From NCBI RefSeq assembly GCF_001428665.1, contig NZ_LMIJ01000005.1, positions 1 to 64,000 of the forward strand: a stretch of 64,000 nucleotides of DNA, written 5' to 3'. The position numbers and the translations under genes were made by a program. This document shows positions 11,248 through 20,038 of this stretch, in pieces. Source of the stretch: Acidovorax sp. Root219. Lineage in GTDB: Bacteria > Pseudomonadota > Gammaproteobacteria > Burkholderiales > Burkholderiaceae_C. The stretch's first letter is position 1. The number at the start of each line of letters is the position of its first letter. The notes under the pieces were generated by a model that saw only the letters and a program-made list of their open reading frames with translations, did no database searches and was not told where the DNA came from.

Positions 11248-12183
11248 ATGCACCTCATCACACCAACCCCTCTGCAGGACCTGCTGCTCGACCCCGCGAC
11301 TCACCCGCGTGGCCAGCCGCACCTGAGCGCCGCCAGCGGCCTGGTGCGGTCCGGTGCATGGCTCTACCTGGTGGCGGACGATGAGCACCACCTGGGCCTG
11401 CTGCCTGCCGGCGCAGCCGTGCTGCAGCACTTGCCACAGGCACCGCTGGTGCAGTTGCACCGCATCCTGCCAGGCGACCTGCCAGCCGAGCCGAAGGCTC
11501 GCAAAAAGCGCAAGCCCGATCTGGAAGCGCTGGCCCTGCTGCCCGCGTCGCCCGCACACCCGAGCGGGGCGCTGCTGGCCCTCGGGTCCGGGTCCAAGCC
11601 CAATCGGCAGCGGGGCGTTGTCATCGCGCTCGATGCCACCGGGCGTCCCGATGGTGCTGCGCAGGTGGTGGACCTGTCTGCGCTCTACGCGCCCCTGCGC
11701 TCGGAGTTTGCGGACTTGAATATCGAAGGCGCATTCATCGGAAATGACTGTCTGCACCTGCTACAGCGCGGCAACAAGGGCGATGCGCGCAATGCCTGCA
11801 TCAGCTACCCACTGGCCCCATTGCTGGCTTGGCTCGCTGGCACGCGCACGGAGCCACCGGCGCCGCTGCGCACCACCCAGTTCGACCTGGGCACGGTGGA
11901 TGGCGTGCCACTGGGCTTTACCGACGGCGCGGCCCTGCCCAATGGCGAGGGCTGGCTGTTCAGCGCCGTGGCCGAGAACACCGACGACAGCTATGCGGAC
12001 GGCGAATGCGTGGCATCGGCCATCGGCTGGGTGGGTGCGGATGGGGTGCTGGAACGCATGGCGCCGCTGCAGGGGGCGCCCAAGGTCGAAGGTATTGCGC
12101 TGGCGGGTGATCGGCTGCTGATGGTCACGGATGCGGACGATCCGGAGCGTGCGTCGCGGTTGCTGTTGATCGCGCTCGCTTGA
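11248..12183 (+). CDS. Conserved protein, probable beta-propeller-like fold
   Basis: 311 residues from the ATG at 11248 (MHLITPTPLQDLLLD). An in-frame ATG at 11179 would add a hydrophobic 23-residue leader (LLFVCALAFIYAHIA), so an exported or anchored form cannot be excluded. The sequence shows repeated beta-sheet blocks: SGAWLYLVADDEHHLGLL, GALLALGSGSKPNRQRGVVI, LNIEGAFIGNDCLHLLQRG, GWLFSAVAENTDDSYADGE and VEGIALAGDRLLMVTDADD. These resemble blade strands of esterase-like or phytase-like propellers, and the family is common in Comamonadaceae as an uncharacterised protein. It diverges from the lipoprotein operon. Function unknown. Confidence 0.72.
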   Translation: MHLITPTPLQDLLLDPATHPRGQPHLSAASGLVRSGAWLYLVADDEHHLGLLPAGAAVLQHLPQAPLVQLHRILPGDLPAEPKARKKRKPDLEALALLPASPAHPSGALLALGSGSKPNRQRGVVIALDATGRPDGAAQVVDLSALYAPLRSEFADLNIEGAFIGNDCLHLLQRGNKGDARNACISYPLAPLLAWLAGTRTEPPAPLRTTQFDLGTVDGVPLGFTDGAALPNGEGWLFSAVAENTDDSYADGECVASAIGWVGADGVLERMAPLQGAPKVEGIALAGDRLLMVTDADDPERASRLLLIALA

Positions 12184-12424
12184 ACTGGGGCGGCCTCGCT
12201 GCCCCAGCCAACAATGCACACCTCAATGCTTGGCTGGTGTCACTCAGCGTCCGACCCGATGGGCGGCGGCACCGCGAGCCACGAATTTTGGTCCAGTGTT
12301 CGCCATGCACATCCTCGTTCACAACCGGGGTGATATGGGTTGGGTACAAGGCATCCCGTCCATCCTTGCGCGGGCCGGAGATCGAGTAGCGATCACCTGT
12401 TCATGCAGCCCCGGCATCGTACCA

Positions 12425-13108
12425 ATGACGGAATTTCGCAAAAGCGACTACATTATAAAAATCAACGAGCAGCCCAATCATAAAATGACTTTGCAACCGA
12501 AATTCGCGACTGATGCTCTCGATAGACTTGCAGAACGTGTTGACTATGAAGAATGGTTTCTTGAGGCGATACATTCTATCGCGGAGCAAGATTTATTTCC
12601 ATCGTGGCCTGATGCAGTAATTTACCCTATAAACCAACCAAAGCCCATATACTACACCTTTGGTCGCGGCAATGTTATTCTCGGCGACTGGCGACCTGGA
12701 TTCTTGGCAGCCGGAGCACCTTTAATTTTTATTTGCACATTCAAGATACTGGATATGCTTATAGAATGGATCCTAAATGAGAATGGACTTCCATCATCTT
12801 TTCGATTTCAAGAAAAACTGAAAAATCTAAAGAACTCTCCCAAATTCCCGCCAGTTATAGAATGTCGTCCATGGCTGCAAGAAAGACTCATCGGTTTATA
12901 TGCCGAACTTGAACCACTTCGCGGAACAGTAATTCATGATAAACATTTCACGTCGACAGGCGGTGGAATTGAGGTATCCAGTTCAAAGAAGGGTGCAGTT
13001 GGACCACCCCTCAGCGTTTGCGCCGATAGCCTGAGAAAGCTTGGTTTAACAATTGTGAGCATCCTGAAGTATGTCAAAGGCACTTGGCTGATTGACGATT
13101 TTCGCTAA
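12425..13108 (+). CDS. A+T-rich hypothetical gene, likely acquired; ends at an in-frame TAA
   Basis: 227 residues starting MTEFRKSDYIIKINEQPNHK. Base and codon use are much more A+T-rich than the flanks (frequent AAA, ATA, TTA and AAT codons), which points to horizontal transfer. No family is recognised. It has alternating hydrophobic and charged segments (FLAAGAPLIFICTFKILDML, AELEPLRGTVIHDKHF, LTIVSILKYVKGTWLIDDFR) and looks cytoplasmic. There is no clear ribosome site, so the start is uncertain. The reading frame stays open and protein-like for 114 further codons after the TAA at 13106-13108, so this is probably the 5' part of an interrupted gene. Confidence 0.55.
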   Translation: MTEFRKSDYIIKINEQPNHKMTLQPKFATDALDRLAERVDYEEWFLEAIHSIAEQDLFPSWPDAVIYPINQPKPIYYTFGRGNVILGDWRPGFLAAGAPLIFICTFKILDMLIEWILNENGLPSSFRFQEKLKNLKNSPKFPPVIECRPWLQERLIGLYAELEPLRGTVIHDKHFTSTGGGIEVSSSKKGAVGPPLSVCADSLRKLGLTIVSILKYVKGTWLIDDFR

Positions 13109-13453
13109 AAGTTACTCCGTCACCACCTAGATGAACTCTCCATCATTCACAAGCTTCCTTCACTTGGGCAAAAACATCCTTTTCATACTCAAGTGCGCTT
13201 TTACACCCATGAATCAAATTTATCTTCCGTTGATCCGAAGAATATCACGAAAAACCTTTGCGAAAGGTATACAGATCATGATTGCTCATTCGATCTACGC
13301 GTACTGGTCGTAGAAAATCACAAAATAATGGACGCTTACTTCTTTCCATGGCAAATTCTCACGAGCCAGAATTCATTTTGGCAACAAGAAATTGACATAA
13401 AAAACTTCAAAACAGAAATACCAAATGATATAAAATCAGAGCACTTAGGCTGA
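13109..13453 (+). pseudogene. In-frame continuation of the preceding gene after a TAA stop
   Basis: Directly after the TAA, the same frame reads KLLRHHLDELSIIHKLPSLG, then a further protein-like stretch with FDLRVLVVENHKIMDAYFFP near the end, and stops at TGA 13451-13453. Composition and codon use match the upstream part and there is no intergenic spacer. The simplest reading is one gene of about 342 codons broken by a nonsense codon. Stop-codon readthrough or a sequencing error are alternatives. An internal GTG at 13193 could start a separate 86-residue protein, but no ribosome site supports it. Confidence 0.5.
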
Positions 13454-13572
13454 AGCGCCATCTAATGAAAAATCGATTAAAACATTAGTTATATAATATT
13501 TTTAGAGCATGAATTGCTAAATATTTGACAACTACAGTTCATCGTCCGAGGGGAGAAGTATCAGCGTTTTAG

Positions 13573-14430
13573 TCATGCAAATGCCCCCTTGAACGCCGCC
13601 CCCAACACCCTCACAGCCTTTCTCCCCCGTCCACCCCGCACCCGCGAATGCAACACCACCGGCAGCTGCGGCAACGTCGGCAGCCCAGCCGCGCGCCTAC
13701 CTGCACCGCCCCCAGCGGCACCATGCGCGGCGCGAGGGCGGCTATGCCCAGCCCCGCAATCACAGCCGCAGACACAGCCGCCACCCCGCCCCCCCCCACA
13801 AACGCCTCGCGCCAGGGCACACCAGCCTCGTCGAGCAACTGGCTGGCCATCACCCGCACGCCGCAAGGCTCAGCCAGCGTGACGATGGGCAGTGGCTCGC
13901 CCGCGCAATGCTGCCAGGTGGGCGCAGCAAACCAGCCAAAGGGCTCTTCGGCCAGCACCTGCCCATCGCTGCGGTCGGCGTGAAAGCGCACGATGGCCAC
14001 ATCGAGTTCGCGCCGGTCATAGGCCTGCAGCAGGCCGCCAGAGGAGCCGATGCGGATCTCGATCACCAGGCCCGGGTCGTGTGCGTTCATGCGGGCGATG
14101 AGGGCGGGCAGGTCGGGCCCGGCCACGTGGTCGCTGATGCCGATGGCAATGCGCTCGCGGTCGCGTTGCTCGGCAAAGGTGGCCAGGGTGCGCTGGTGTA
14201 CGGCGAGCAGTTCGCGTGCGGGTGCCAGAAAGGCCGCGCCGCGTGCCGACAGCTCCACATGGCGCGGGGTGCGTTCGATAAGGCGGCAGCCGAGGCGGTC
14301 TTCCAGGCGCTTGAGTTTCAGGCTCACTGCGGCCTGGGTGGTCTGCATGACCTCGGCCGCGCGGGTAAAATGCCCAGCATCGCCAATTTCAGCAGTCGAT
14401 CGCCACGATGCACACCTGGCACTATCTGAC
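13573..14430 (-). pseudogene. LysR-family regulator pseudogene (frameshift, damaged 5' end)
   Basis: The reading frame gives an unmistakable LysR core: AEIGDAGHFTRAAEVMQTTQ, AAVSLKLKRLEDRLGCRLIE, an effector domain with ELDVAIVRFHADRSDGQVLA, and VAAVSAAVIAGLGIAALAPR. At about 13682 the frame is lost. The expected continuation, LPTLPQLPVVLHSRVR, then VLGAAFKGAFA and a stop at 13573, is found one frame over. Restoring one base (GGCTG to GGCCTG) would rejoin the frames. At the 5' end there is no good start codon and the usual dozen residues before the HTH are not family-like. It abuts the A+T-rich insertion, so local rearrangement may have damaged it. Confidence 0.72.
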
Positions 14431-14473
14431 AGTGCCCACGTCCGCGGCCCCCCGAACGTTGGCCAGCAGTGGG

Positions 14474-15091
14474 TCAGTAGGTTGCCACCAGCTTGGCCGC
14501 CAATGCCTTGGCACCCGCTCGCCAAGAGGCTTCTCTGGCAGCAGCGTTGGTTCTGATCACATCTGCGGCCAATGGCTCCACCGGGCCGCCCAGAACCGAC
14601 AGATAGTCTCTTGCAGTCCAGAGCACGCGCCCCCCGCTGTCCTTCAGCTCCAAACGCATGCGCAATGTGGGCACCAGGTTGGAGCTGAATCCGTTGGGGA
14701 TGCTGAAGCCATAACCTTCCACCAATATGTGCAACGTCGCGCTCCCTGCGTCCCGGGTGTCCCTCAGCGGGAACTTGCCCGACTGGCGCAACTGGGCGAG
14801 CGTCTCTTCGTAAGCGATCTGATCGATGGTGGCCCCAGAGGAGACCTCTTTCTGGAACGCGTCGCGCGTGGCATCCCTGCTGGACTGCGTTGCCAAGGCG
14901 CCCACGACGCCAAACACCATGTGCGTTGCGCCGCCGGGCCCCATGTACGTCATCTTTTCAGGTACCGCCACCTCTCGGCTTACTACCACGGACTTGATGG
15001 CCGCCCGGTCGGCGCCTGATATCTGCGCGGTGGTTGCGCACCCAGATAGAAATACCGCCATTGCAGCCATTGCCATAATCCTTGCGAACAT
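14474..15091 (-). CDS. Lipoprotein of unknown function
   Basis: 205 residues. The signal peptide MFARIMAMAAMAVFLSGC has its lipobox cysteine at residue 18. The mature protein has a glycine-rich segment, YMGPGGATHMVFGVVGALAT, that could insert in or associate with the membrane, then a beta-rich domain with SATLHILVEGYGFSIPN, LVPTLRMRLELKDSGGRVLW and the C-terminal KALAAKLVATY. The layout is similar to proteobacterial lipoproteins that assemble at the outer membrane, but no named family is recognised. The gene stands alone, about 250 bp from the divergent EAL gene. Confidence 0.75.
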   Translation of the reverse strand: MFARIMAMAAMAVFLSGCATTAQISGADRAAIKSVVVSREVAVPEKMTYMGPGGATHMVFGVVGALATQSSRDATRDAFQKEVSSGATIDQIAYEETLAQLRQSGKFPLRDTRDAGSATLHILVEGYGFSIPNGFSSNLVPTLRMRLELKDSGGRVLWTARDYLSVLGGPVEPLAADVIRTNAAAREASWRAGAKALAAKLVATY

Positions 15092-15344
15092 CGATCATTC
15101 CTTGAAAAGTAAGCCGTTCGAAACCTGCCGAGGCGTGCGAGCATAGCGGTGAAACGTGACTGCAGCGACGCTTCAATGGCATGTGCACCGGCACACCTCA
15201 CGCAGGCATCTTCCCCGGCACAGGTGTGGGTGGGCGCGGCTACCGCGTTGCGTGGAAAGACTACCCAGCATCCAGCAAGGCTGACACGCACTATCGGCAA
15301 GCCCTGACAGGCGCCGACCGCCAGGTTGCTGACACAATGTTGGT

Positions 15345-16169
15345 ATGTATACGCAGCATCTGCCCCACGCCAACCCGGCCTTCCCCATGGGCTTCATGCC
15401 CCTGGCGGGCACACGGCAGGATTGCGAAGACTGCGCGCGGGGCGAGCGCCTGGGCTTTCAGTTCGAGTATGCGTACCAGCCCATTGTGGACTTACACACC
15501 CGCACGGTGTTTGCGCACGAGGCGCTGGTGCGCGGGCCCGCAGGCGAAGGCGCGTTCAGCGTGCTGTCGCAGGTGACCGAGGCCAACCGCTACCGGTTCG
15601 ATCAGGCCTGCCGGGTCAAGGCCCTCAAGGGGGCGAGCGAGCTGGGCATGGCGGTGCCGGTGTCCATCAACTTCTTGCCCAACGCCATCTACAAGCCCGA
15701 GCTGTGCATACGCACCACCTTGGAGGCGGCTCGGGTGCATGGCTTCCTGGTGGAAAACATCATCTTCGAGGTGACCGAGGGCGAGCGCATCAAGGACGGC
15801 CCCTGGTTTGCAGAGATCCTGCGCGAGTACCGGCGCCTGGGGTTCAGGACAGCCATCGACGACTTTGGCGCCGGGTACGCGGGCATGAAGCTGCTGGCGG
15901 ATTTTCAGCCGGACCTGATCAAGATCGACATGGACATCATCCGCAACGTGGACACCAACCGGGCACGCCAGGTCATCGTGCGCAACCTGGTGCGGCTGTG
16001 CGAAGACATGGGTATCGACGTGGTAGCCGAGGGCATCGAAACCCCGGCGGAGCGGGATTTTCTGCACGACACCGGCATACGGTTGATGCAGGGCTACCTG
16101 TTTGCGCGGCCAGCGTTCCGGGCGATGGCACAAGTCGATGCGGCGGGGTTCGGCGCCGCGCCGGGCTGA
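15345..16169 (+). CDS. Stand-alone EAL-domain protein (cyclic di-GMP phosphodiesterase)
   Basis: 274 residues, almost all EAL domain: FEYAYQPIVDLHTRTVFAHE-A-L-V with the EAL triplet, SINFLPNAI, IIFEVTEGERI, AIDDFGAGYAGMKLL, LIKIDMDIIRNV, DVVAEGIETPAE and GIRLMQGYLFARP. The Mg-coordinating and lysine-base signatures look intact, so phosphodiesterase activity is likely. The short N-terminal tail has two cysteines in RQDCEDCARGERLG, a possible metal or redox site. The sequence resembles the EAL module of BLUF-EAL proteins, but no BLUF domain is present. The start at 15345 has no strong ribosome site; an internal ATG near 15390 is an alternative. Confidence 0.88.
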   Translation: MYTQHLPHANPAFPMGFMPLAGTRQDCEDCARGERLGFQFEYAYQPIVDLHTRTVFAHEALVRGPAGEGAFSVLSQVTEANRYRFDQACRVKALKGASELGMAVPVSINFLPNAIYKPELCIRTTLEAARVHGFLVENIIFEVTEGERIKDGPWFAEILREYRRLGFRTAIDDFGAGYAGMKLLADFQPDLIKIDMDIIRNVDTNRARQVIVRNLVRLCEDMGIDVVAEGIETPAERDFLHDTGIRLMQGYLFARPAFRAMAQVDAAGFGAAPG

Positions 16170-16222
16170 CGACGGGCGCCTGCGGCTGGCCGTGTTGACC
16201 CCCTGCCCTGCCTGCTGCGGGG

Positions 16223-17617
16223 TCAGGCGCGCTGGCCGTTCTTGATGCGGTAGCTCGGCTGGTACATCGTCACCAGCTCTTCCGACGCCGTGGGATGCAC
16301 GGCCATGGTGCGGTCGAAATCGTCCTTGGTGACGCCGGCCTTGAGCGAGATGCCCAAGAGTTGCACCATCTCGCCCGCGTCGTGGCCGAGGATGTGGGCG
16401 CCCAGCACCTTGCGGCTGCCGGCATCGACGACGAGCTTCATGATCATCTTTTCGGCACGGCCCGAGAGCGTGGCCTTCATGGGGCGGAACTCGGCGCGGT
16501 AGACCTCGACCTCGGCGTAGCGTTGGGCGGCATCCTCTTCCGACAGGCCCACGGTGCCGATCTCGGGCTGCGAGAACACGGCGGTGGCGATCAGGTCGTG
16601 GTCCGGTACGGTGGGCTTGCCCCGGTACTCGGTCTCGATGAAGCACATGGCTTCGTGGATCGCCACCGGGGTGAGCTGCACGCGGTTGGTCACGTCGCCC
16701 AGCGCCCAGATGCTGGGCACGTTGGTGCGCGAGTACGGGTCGACGATGATGGCGCCGCGCTCGTCCATGGCAACACCGGCCGCCTCCAGCCCCAGGCCCC
16801 GGGTGTTGGGGTCGCGGCCCAGCGCCAGCATGACGGTGTCGACGGCGATGGTCTCGCCGTTCTTCGTCGTGGCGATGAGGCCGCCGCCGTCACCCTCCAC
16901 CTTGGCCACGTTCTCGATCACATCGGTGAGCAGGATGCGGATGCCCTTGTCCACCATGGCCTTGTGCAGGCCCTGGCGCATGTCGTGGTCAAAGCGCGAG
17001 AGGATTTCCTTGCCGCGGTAGATCAGCGTCACATCCACGCCCAGGCCGTGGAAGATGTTGGCGAACTCGACCGCAATGTAGCCGCCGCCAGCGATCAGGA
17101 TGGAGCGCGGCAGCTGCGGCAGGTCGAAGGCCTCGTTGGACGAGATGCACAGCTCATGCCCTGGCAGCGCGGCATGCGGGTTGGGCGCACCGCCCGTGGC
17201 GATGACGATGCGTTCGGCGGTGACGGTCTTGCCGCTGGCCACCAGGCGCACGGTGTGGGCGTCGACCAGCTCTGCGCGGCTGTCAATGATCTCGGCGCCG
17301 TTGGTGTCCAGGCCACGGCGGTACAGGCCTTCGAGCCGGGCGATCTCCTTGTCCTTGGCGGCGATGAGCGCCTTCCAGTCGAAGGTGGGCGTGGCGACCT
17401 GCCAGCCGTAGCCCGCAGCATCCTCGAAGTGTTCGTGGAACTGCGAGGCATAGACGAACAGCTTCTTGGGCACGCAGCCGCGGATGACGCAGGTGCCGCC
17501 AAACCGGTACTCCTCGGCCACGGCCACCCGCTTGCCGAGCGAGGCGGCCACACGGCCGGCCCGCACGCCGCCGGAGCCGCCGCCAATCACAAACAGGTCA
17601 TAGTCATAGCCGCTCAT
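16223..17617 (-). CDS. gor: Glutathione-disulfide reductase
   Basis: 464 residues of the pyridine-nucleotide disulfide oxidoreductase family. FAD motif DLFVIGGGSGGVRAGRVAA; redox-active cysteines Cys43 and Cys48 in GGTCVIRGCVPKKL; NADPH-domain glycine motif ILIAGGGYIAVEFANIFHGL with a downstream basic residue in IYRGKE; FAD-binding IWALGDVT; and the dimer-interface catalytic His/Glu in AVHPTASEELVTM. It reduces GSSG with NADPH in the cytoplasm. The VIRGCVPKKL active-site form is typical of glutathione reductases. Start taken at the ATG 17615-17617, right before the FAD motif. An oxidative-stress role fits the window's redox gene content. Confidence 0.95.
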   Translation of the reverse strand: MSGYDYDLFVIGGGSGGVRAGRVAASLGKRVAVAEEYRFGGTCVIRGCVPKKLFVYASQFHEHFEDAAGYGWQVATPTFDWKALIAAKDKEIARLEGLYRRGLDTNGAEIIDSRAELVDAHTVRLVASGKTVTAERIVIATGGAPNPHAALPGHELCISSNEAFDLPQLPRSILIAGGGYIAVEFANIFHGLGVDVTLIYRGKEILSRFDHDMRQGLHKAMVDKGIRILLTDVIENVAKVEGDGGGLIATTKNGETIAVDTVMLALGRDPNTRGLGLEAAGVAMDERGAIIVDPYSRTNVPSIWALGDVTNRVQLTPVAIHEAMCFIETEYRGKPTVPDHDLIATAVFSQPEIGTVGLSEEDAAQRYAEVEVYRAEFRPMKATLSGRAEKMIMKLVVDAGSRKVLGAHILGHDAGEMVQLLGISLKAGVTKDDFDRTMAVHPTASEELVTMYQPSYRIKNGQRA

Positions 17618-17774
17618 CGCATTGTTTTCCTTGTCATTGTGTCTTGCAGCCCGGTGCGCGCGCATGCATTGCGCTGCAGGCAATCAGCAGGTCGCATGGG
17701 ATGGTAAGGCAACGCTGAACAAGAGAGCGCTGCAGGGCCAAAATCGGCCGCACGTCGCGTACCGAGATGGCGGC

Positions 17775-18536
17775 TCAGGCGCCGACCGCACGACCCAGCA
17801 CCATGCCCCCGACAAAAAGCAGCCAGTCATTGGCGATGTGGGCCATGGCCGACACCGTGAGGTTCTTGGTGCGCAGGTACGCCAGTGACAGCACCAGCCG
17901 CGCCGAGCCAATCACCAGCAGGCACTGCGCCACGTTCCAGCCATAGGTGGGCAGGTGCAGGGCGCCGAAGATCAGCGCCGACACCAGCCAGGCCCCCACG
18001 ATAGCCTGGCCTCGGCCCAGGCCCAGCGGGCCCGACAACCAGGCGAGCACGGCGAGGAAGGGCAGCACGGTGATGATTTCCTCGCCGATGAGCTGGGGTA
18101 TGGTGCGCGCAAAAAAGGCCATGCGCTCGCCTGTGTCCATGCGCCCGAGCGCACCGAACGCGGGGTTGGAAGCCTCCTCGCCGAACAGACGGTTGACCAG
18201 CAGGGCCACCGACAAGGTCACGGCGATATTGAGCAGCGCCACGCCCAGGGCCAGGCCCAGGTCGCGCCAGCCCACGCGCCGGAACAGCACCTGCCAGTGC
18301 GGCCCGGCCACGGCCCGCAGCGCCAGCAAGGGCACCAGCGGGAACAGGATGGCCGGCACCACCGCGCCCCAAGCCCCCCAGGCTGCAGGCATGGGCAGGT
18401 ACAGCGCGGCAAAGCCCAGCGCCGCGCCCAGCAGTAGCACGCACCAGCGGCCCGCACCCAGGGCGAGCGGCCGGCCGTTGTAGAAGGGGAAGTCGGCGCC
18501 GCCAGGCGTGGCTGCGGGGGTCTGCGCAAGGGTCAT
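17775..18536 (-). CDS. CPBP-family intramembrane metalloprotease, copy 1
   Basis: 253 residues with about six to eight membrane helices. The three CPBP (CAAX protease and bacteriocin-processing) motifs are present: GEEIITVLPFL, where the Arg of the classical EExxxR is replaced; FGALHLPTYGWNVAQ (FxxxH); and HIANDWLL (HxxxN/D). These supply the catalytic Glu and His. Start placed at the ATG 18534-18536, before MTLAQTPAATPGGADFPFYN. It is a clear paralogue of the gene at 19129-19887: both share ADFPFYNGRP near the start, GWRDLGLA and LPTYGWNVAQ. Copy 1 diverges from a small membrane protein gene 130 bp away. Confidence 0.85.
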   Translation of the reverse strand: MTLAQTPAATPGGADFPFYNGRPLALGAGRWCVLLLGAALGFAALYLPMPAAWGAWGAVVPAILFPLVPLLALRAVAGPHWQVLFRRVGWRDLGLALGVALLNIAVTLSVALLVNRLFGEEASNPAFGALGRMDTGERMAFFARTIPQLIGEEIITVLPFLAVLAWLSGPLGLGRGQAIVGAWLVSALIFGALHLPTYGWNVAQCLLVIGSARLVLSLAYLRTKNLTVSAMAHIANDWLLFVGGMVLGRAVGA

Positions 18537-18666
18537 GAGGATATGTGCAGGGGGGCGGTAAAGCACATTAGAAGGCATTTCGGTGGGCTGACACTTCACA
18601 CTGGCCTCACAGCCGTGGGCAACACTTGGCAGGCACATGCCCGTGCGCCCGTTGTACCCGCCTCCA

Positions 18667-19122
18667 ATGAACTTCGTACCCCACCCGCTGCGCCGGTTAG
18701 CCCAACCCTTCGTCTTCGCCGGAGCCATCGGCCTGGGCATCTGGCTGTGGCTGAAGCTCGGCGACTTCTCACTGGCCCGTTGCCCGCCCGACCTGGTCTG
18801 GTACGGCGGCGCCAGCGGCGACAAGAAATGCAGTTGGCCCCTGGTGGTCTACCTGGCCAAGGACATCGTTGGCGCGGCCCTCACGGGCGCCCTGCCCGTG
18901 CTGCTGTGCGCCGCTGTGGCGCCCGCGAACAAGGCGGCTACCGCACGCATCGCCGCCATCGGTACCAGCGCCCTGGCGGTGCTGTACATGCTGGTCAGCA
19001 CGCACAGCCTGCGGCCTGCCGGTCTGGTCATCGCCGTGGGCCTGACCAGCGCCGCCTCGCCCTGGCTAGCGGCCTTGCTCGTGGCGCGTGCGGTGCGGCC
19101 ATCGCGCAGGGCGCGGTGCTGA
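18667..19122 (+). CDS. Small four-helix membrane protein with conserved cysteine pair, copy 1
   Basis: 151 residues, about four membrane helices ([67 protein letters not shown]). The loop after helix 1 has two cysteines in ARCPPD and KKCSWP, which may form a disulfide on the outer face. It matches the paralogue at 20039-20536 in helix 1 (LPFVF), the CPP and KC cysteines and the APA-type loop. Its 3' end lies 7 nt from the convergent second CPBP gene. No named family recognised. The duplicated pairing suggests it works with, or is a substrate of, the CPBP protease; that is inference. Confidence 0.7.
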   Translation: MNFVPHPLRRLAQPFVFAGAIGLGIWLWLKLGDFSLARCPPDLVWYGGASGDKKCSWPLVVYLAKDIVGAALTGALPVLLCAAVAPANKAATARIAAIGTSALAVLYMLVSTHSLRPAGLVIAVGLTSAASPWLAALLVARAVRPSRRARC

Positions 19123-19128
19123 CCCTGC

Positions 19129-19887
19129 TCAGCCGATCACGGCCCCGAGCAGCACCACAAAGCCCAGCAGCAACCAGTCATTGAGGATGTGCGCCAGGGC
19201 AGCGACCGACAGGTTCCTGGTGCGCAGGTACGCGAGCCACAGCACCGCGCGCGAGGTGCTGATGATGATCAGGCTCTGCGCCACGTTCCAGCCGTAAGTG
19301 GGCAGGTGCAGGGCACCGAACAGCACCGACGCCAACACCCAAGCGCCTACGATGGCCCGGCGCCGTGGCCAGCCCAGCGGGCCGGCCAGCCAGGTGAGCA
19401 GCGCCAGGAACGGCAGCACGGTGAGGATCTCTTCGCCGATGAGGTGCGGCACAGTGCTGGCCATGAAGACCAGCCTTTCTTTAGTGCCCATGCCGGCCAG
19501 CGCCTTGATCACGGGATTGGGCACGGCGCCGAAGAAGTGCGCGACGATGAGGGCGACGGCCACCGTCACGCCGATGCTGAGGAACACCAGGCCCACGGCC
19601 AGCCCCAGGTCGCGCCAGCCCATGCGCCTGAACAGCACCTGCCACTGCGGCCCCGCCACCGCCCTGAGTGCCAGCAGCGGCAACAGCGGGAACACGAGGG
19701 CCGGGACCGCAGCAGCCCACCCGCCGGACACGCGCCACACCACCATGGCGGGGATGTACAGCGCACCATAGGCCGCCGCCAAGGCCAGCAGGATGAAGCA
19801 CCACTGGCGCGCACCCAGCGCCACGGGCCGGCCGTTGTAGAAGGGGAAGTCGGCGCCGGGGGGCGCAGTGGTGTGGTCAGGTGTCAT
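19129..19887 (-). CDS. CPBP-family intramembrane metalloprotease, copy 2
   Basis: 252 residues, paralogous to the gene at 17775-18536. CPBP motifs: GEEILTVLPFLALL (again without the usual Arg), FGALHLPTYGWNVAQ, and HILNDWLLLG. About seven hydrophobic helices. Start at the ATG 19885-19887 (MTPDHTTAPPGADFPFYNGR). CPBP proteins process prenylated or bacteriocin-like peptides or act as anti-sigma site-2-like proteases; the substrate here is unknown. It diverges from the second small two-cysteine membrane gene, 151 bp away, repeating the layout of copy 1. Confidence 0.85.
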   Translation of the reverse strand: MTPDHTTAPPGADFPFYNGRPVALGARQWCFILLALAAAYGALYIPAMVVWRVSGGWAAAVPALVFPLLPLLALRAVAGPQWQVLFRRMGWRDLGLAVGLVFLSIGVTVAVALIVAHFFGAVPNPVIKALAGMGTKERLVFMASTVPHLIGEEILTVLPFLALLTWLAGPLGWPRRRAIVGAWVLASVLFGALHLPTYGWNVAQSLIIISTSRAVLWLAYLRTRNLSVAALAHILNDWLLLGFVVLLGAVIG

Positions 19888-20038
19888 GCAAGCCAGGTGG
19901 GGTGGTCGGCGAGCCAGGGCGGCCTTGCAGTGGCCGCCAGTGGCGTGTGCTTTGGAGAGCATAGCGCGGACCAGCACTTCATACAGGCCTCACAGAACGG
20001 GGCAACACTGGCGCACCGTTTGTTCTCTACAAGAAGCT

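Noticed and set aside
16196-16225. TGACCCC / GGGGTCA hairpin at the glutathione reductase stop
   Set aside because: Only a 7-bp stem with a long loop and no T-tract. Likely chance in G+C-rich DNA.
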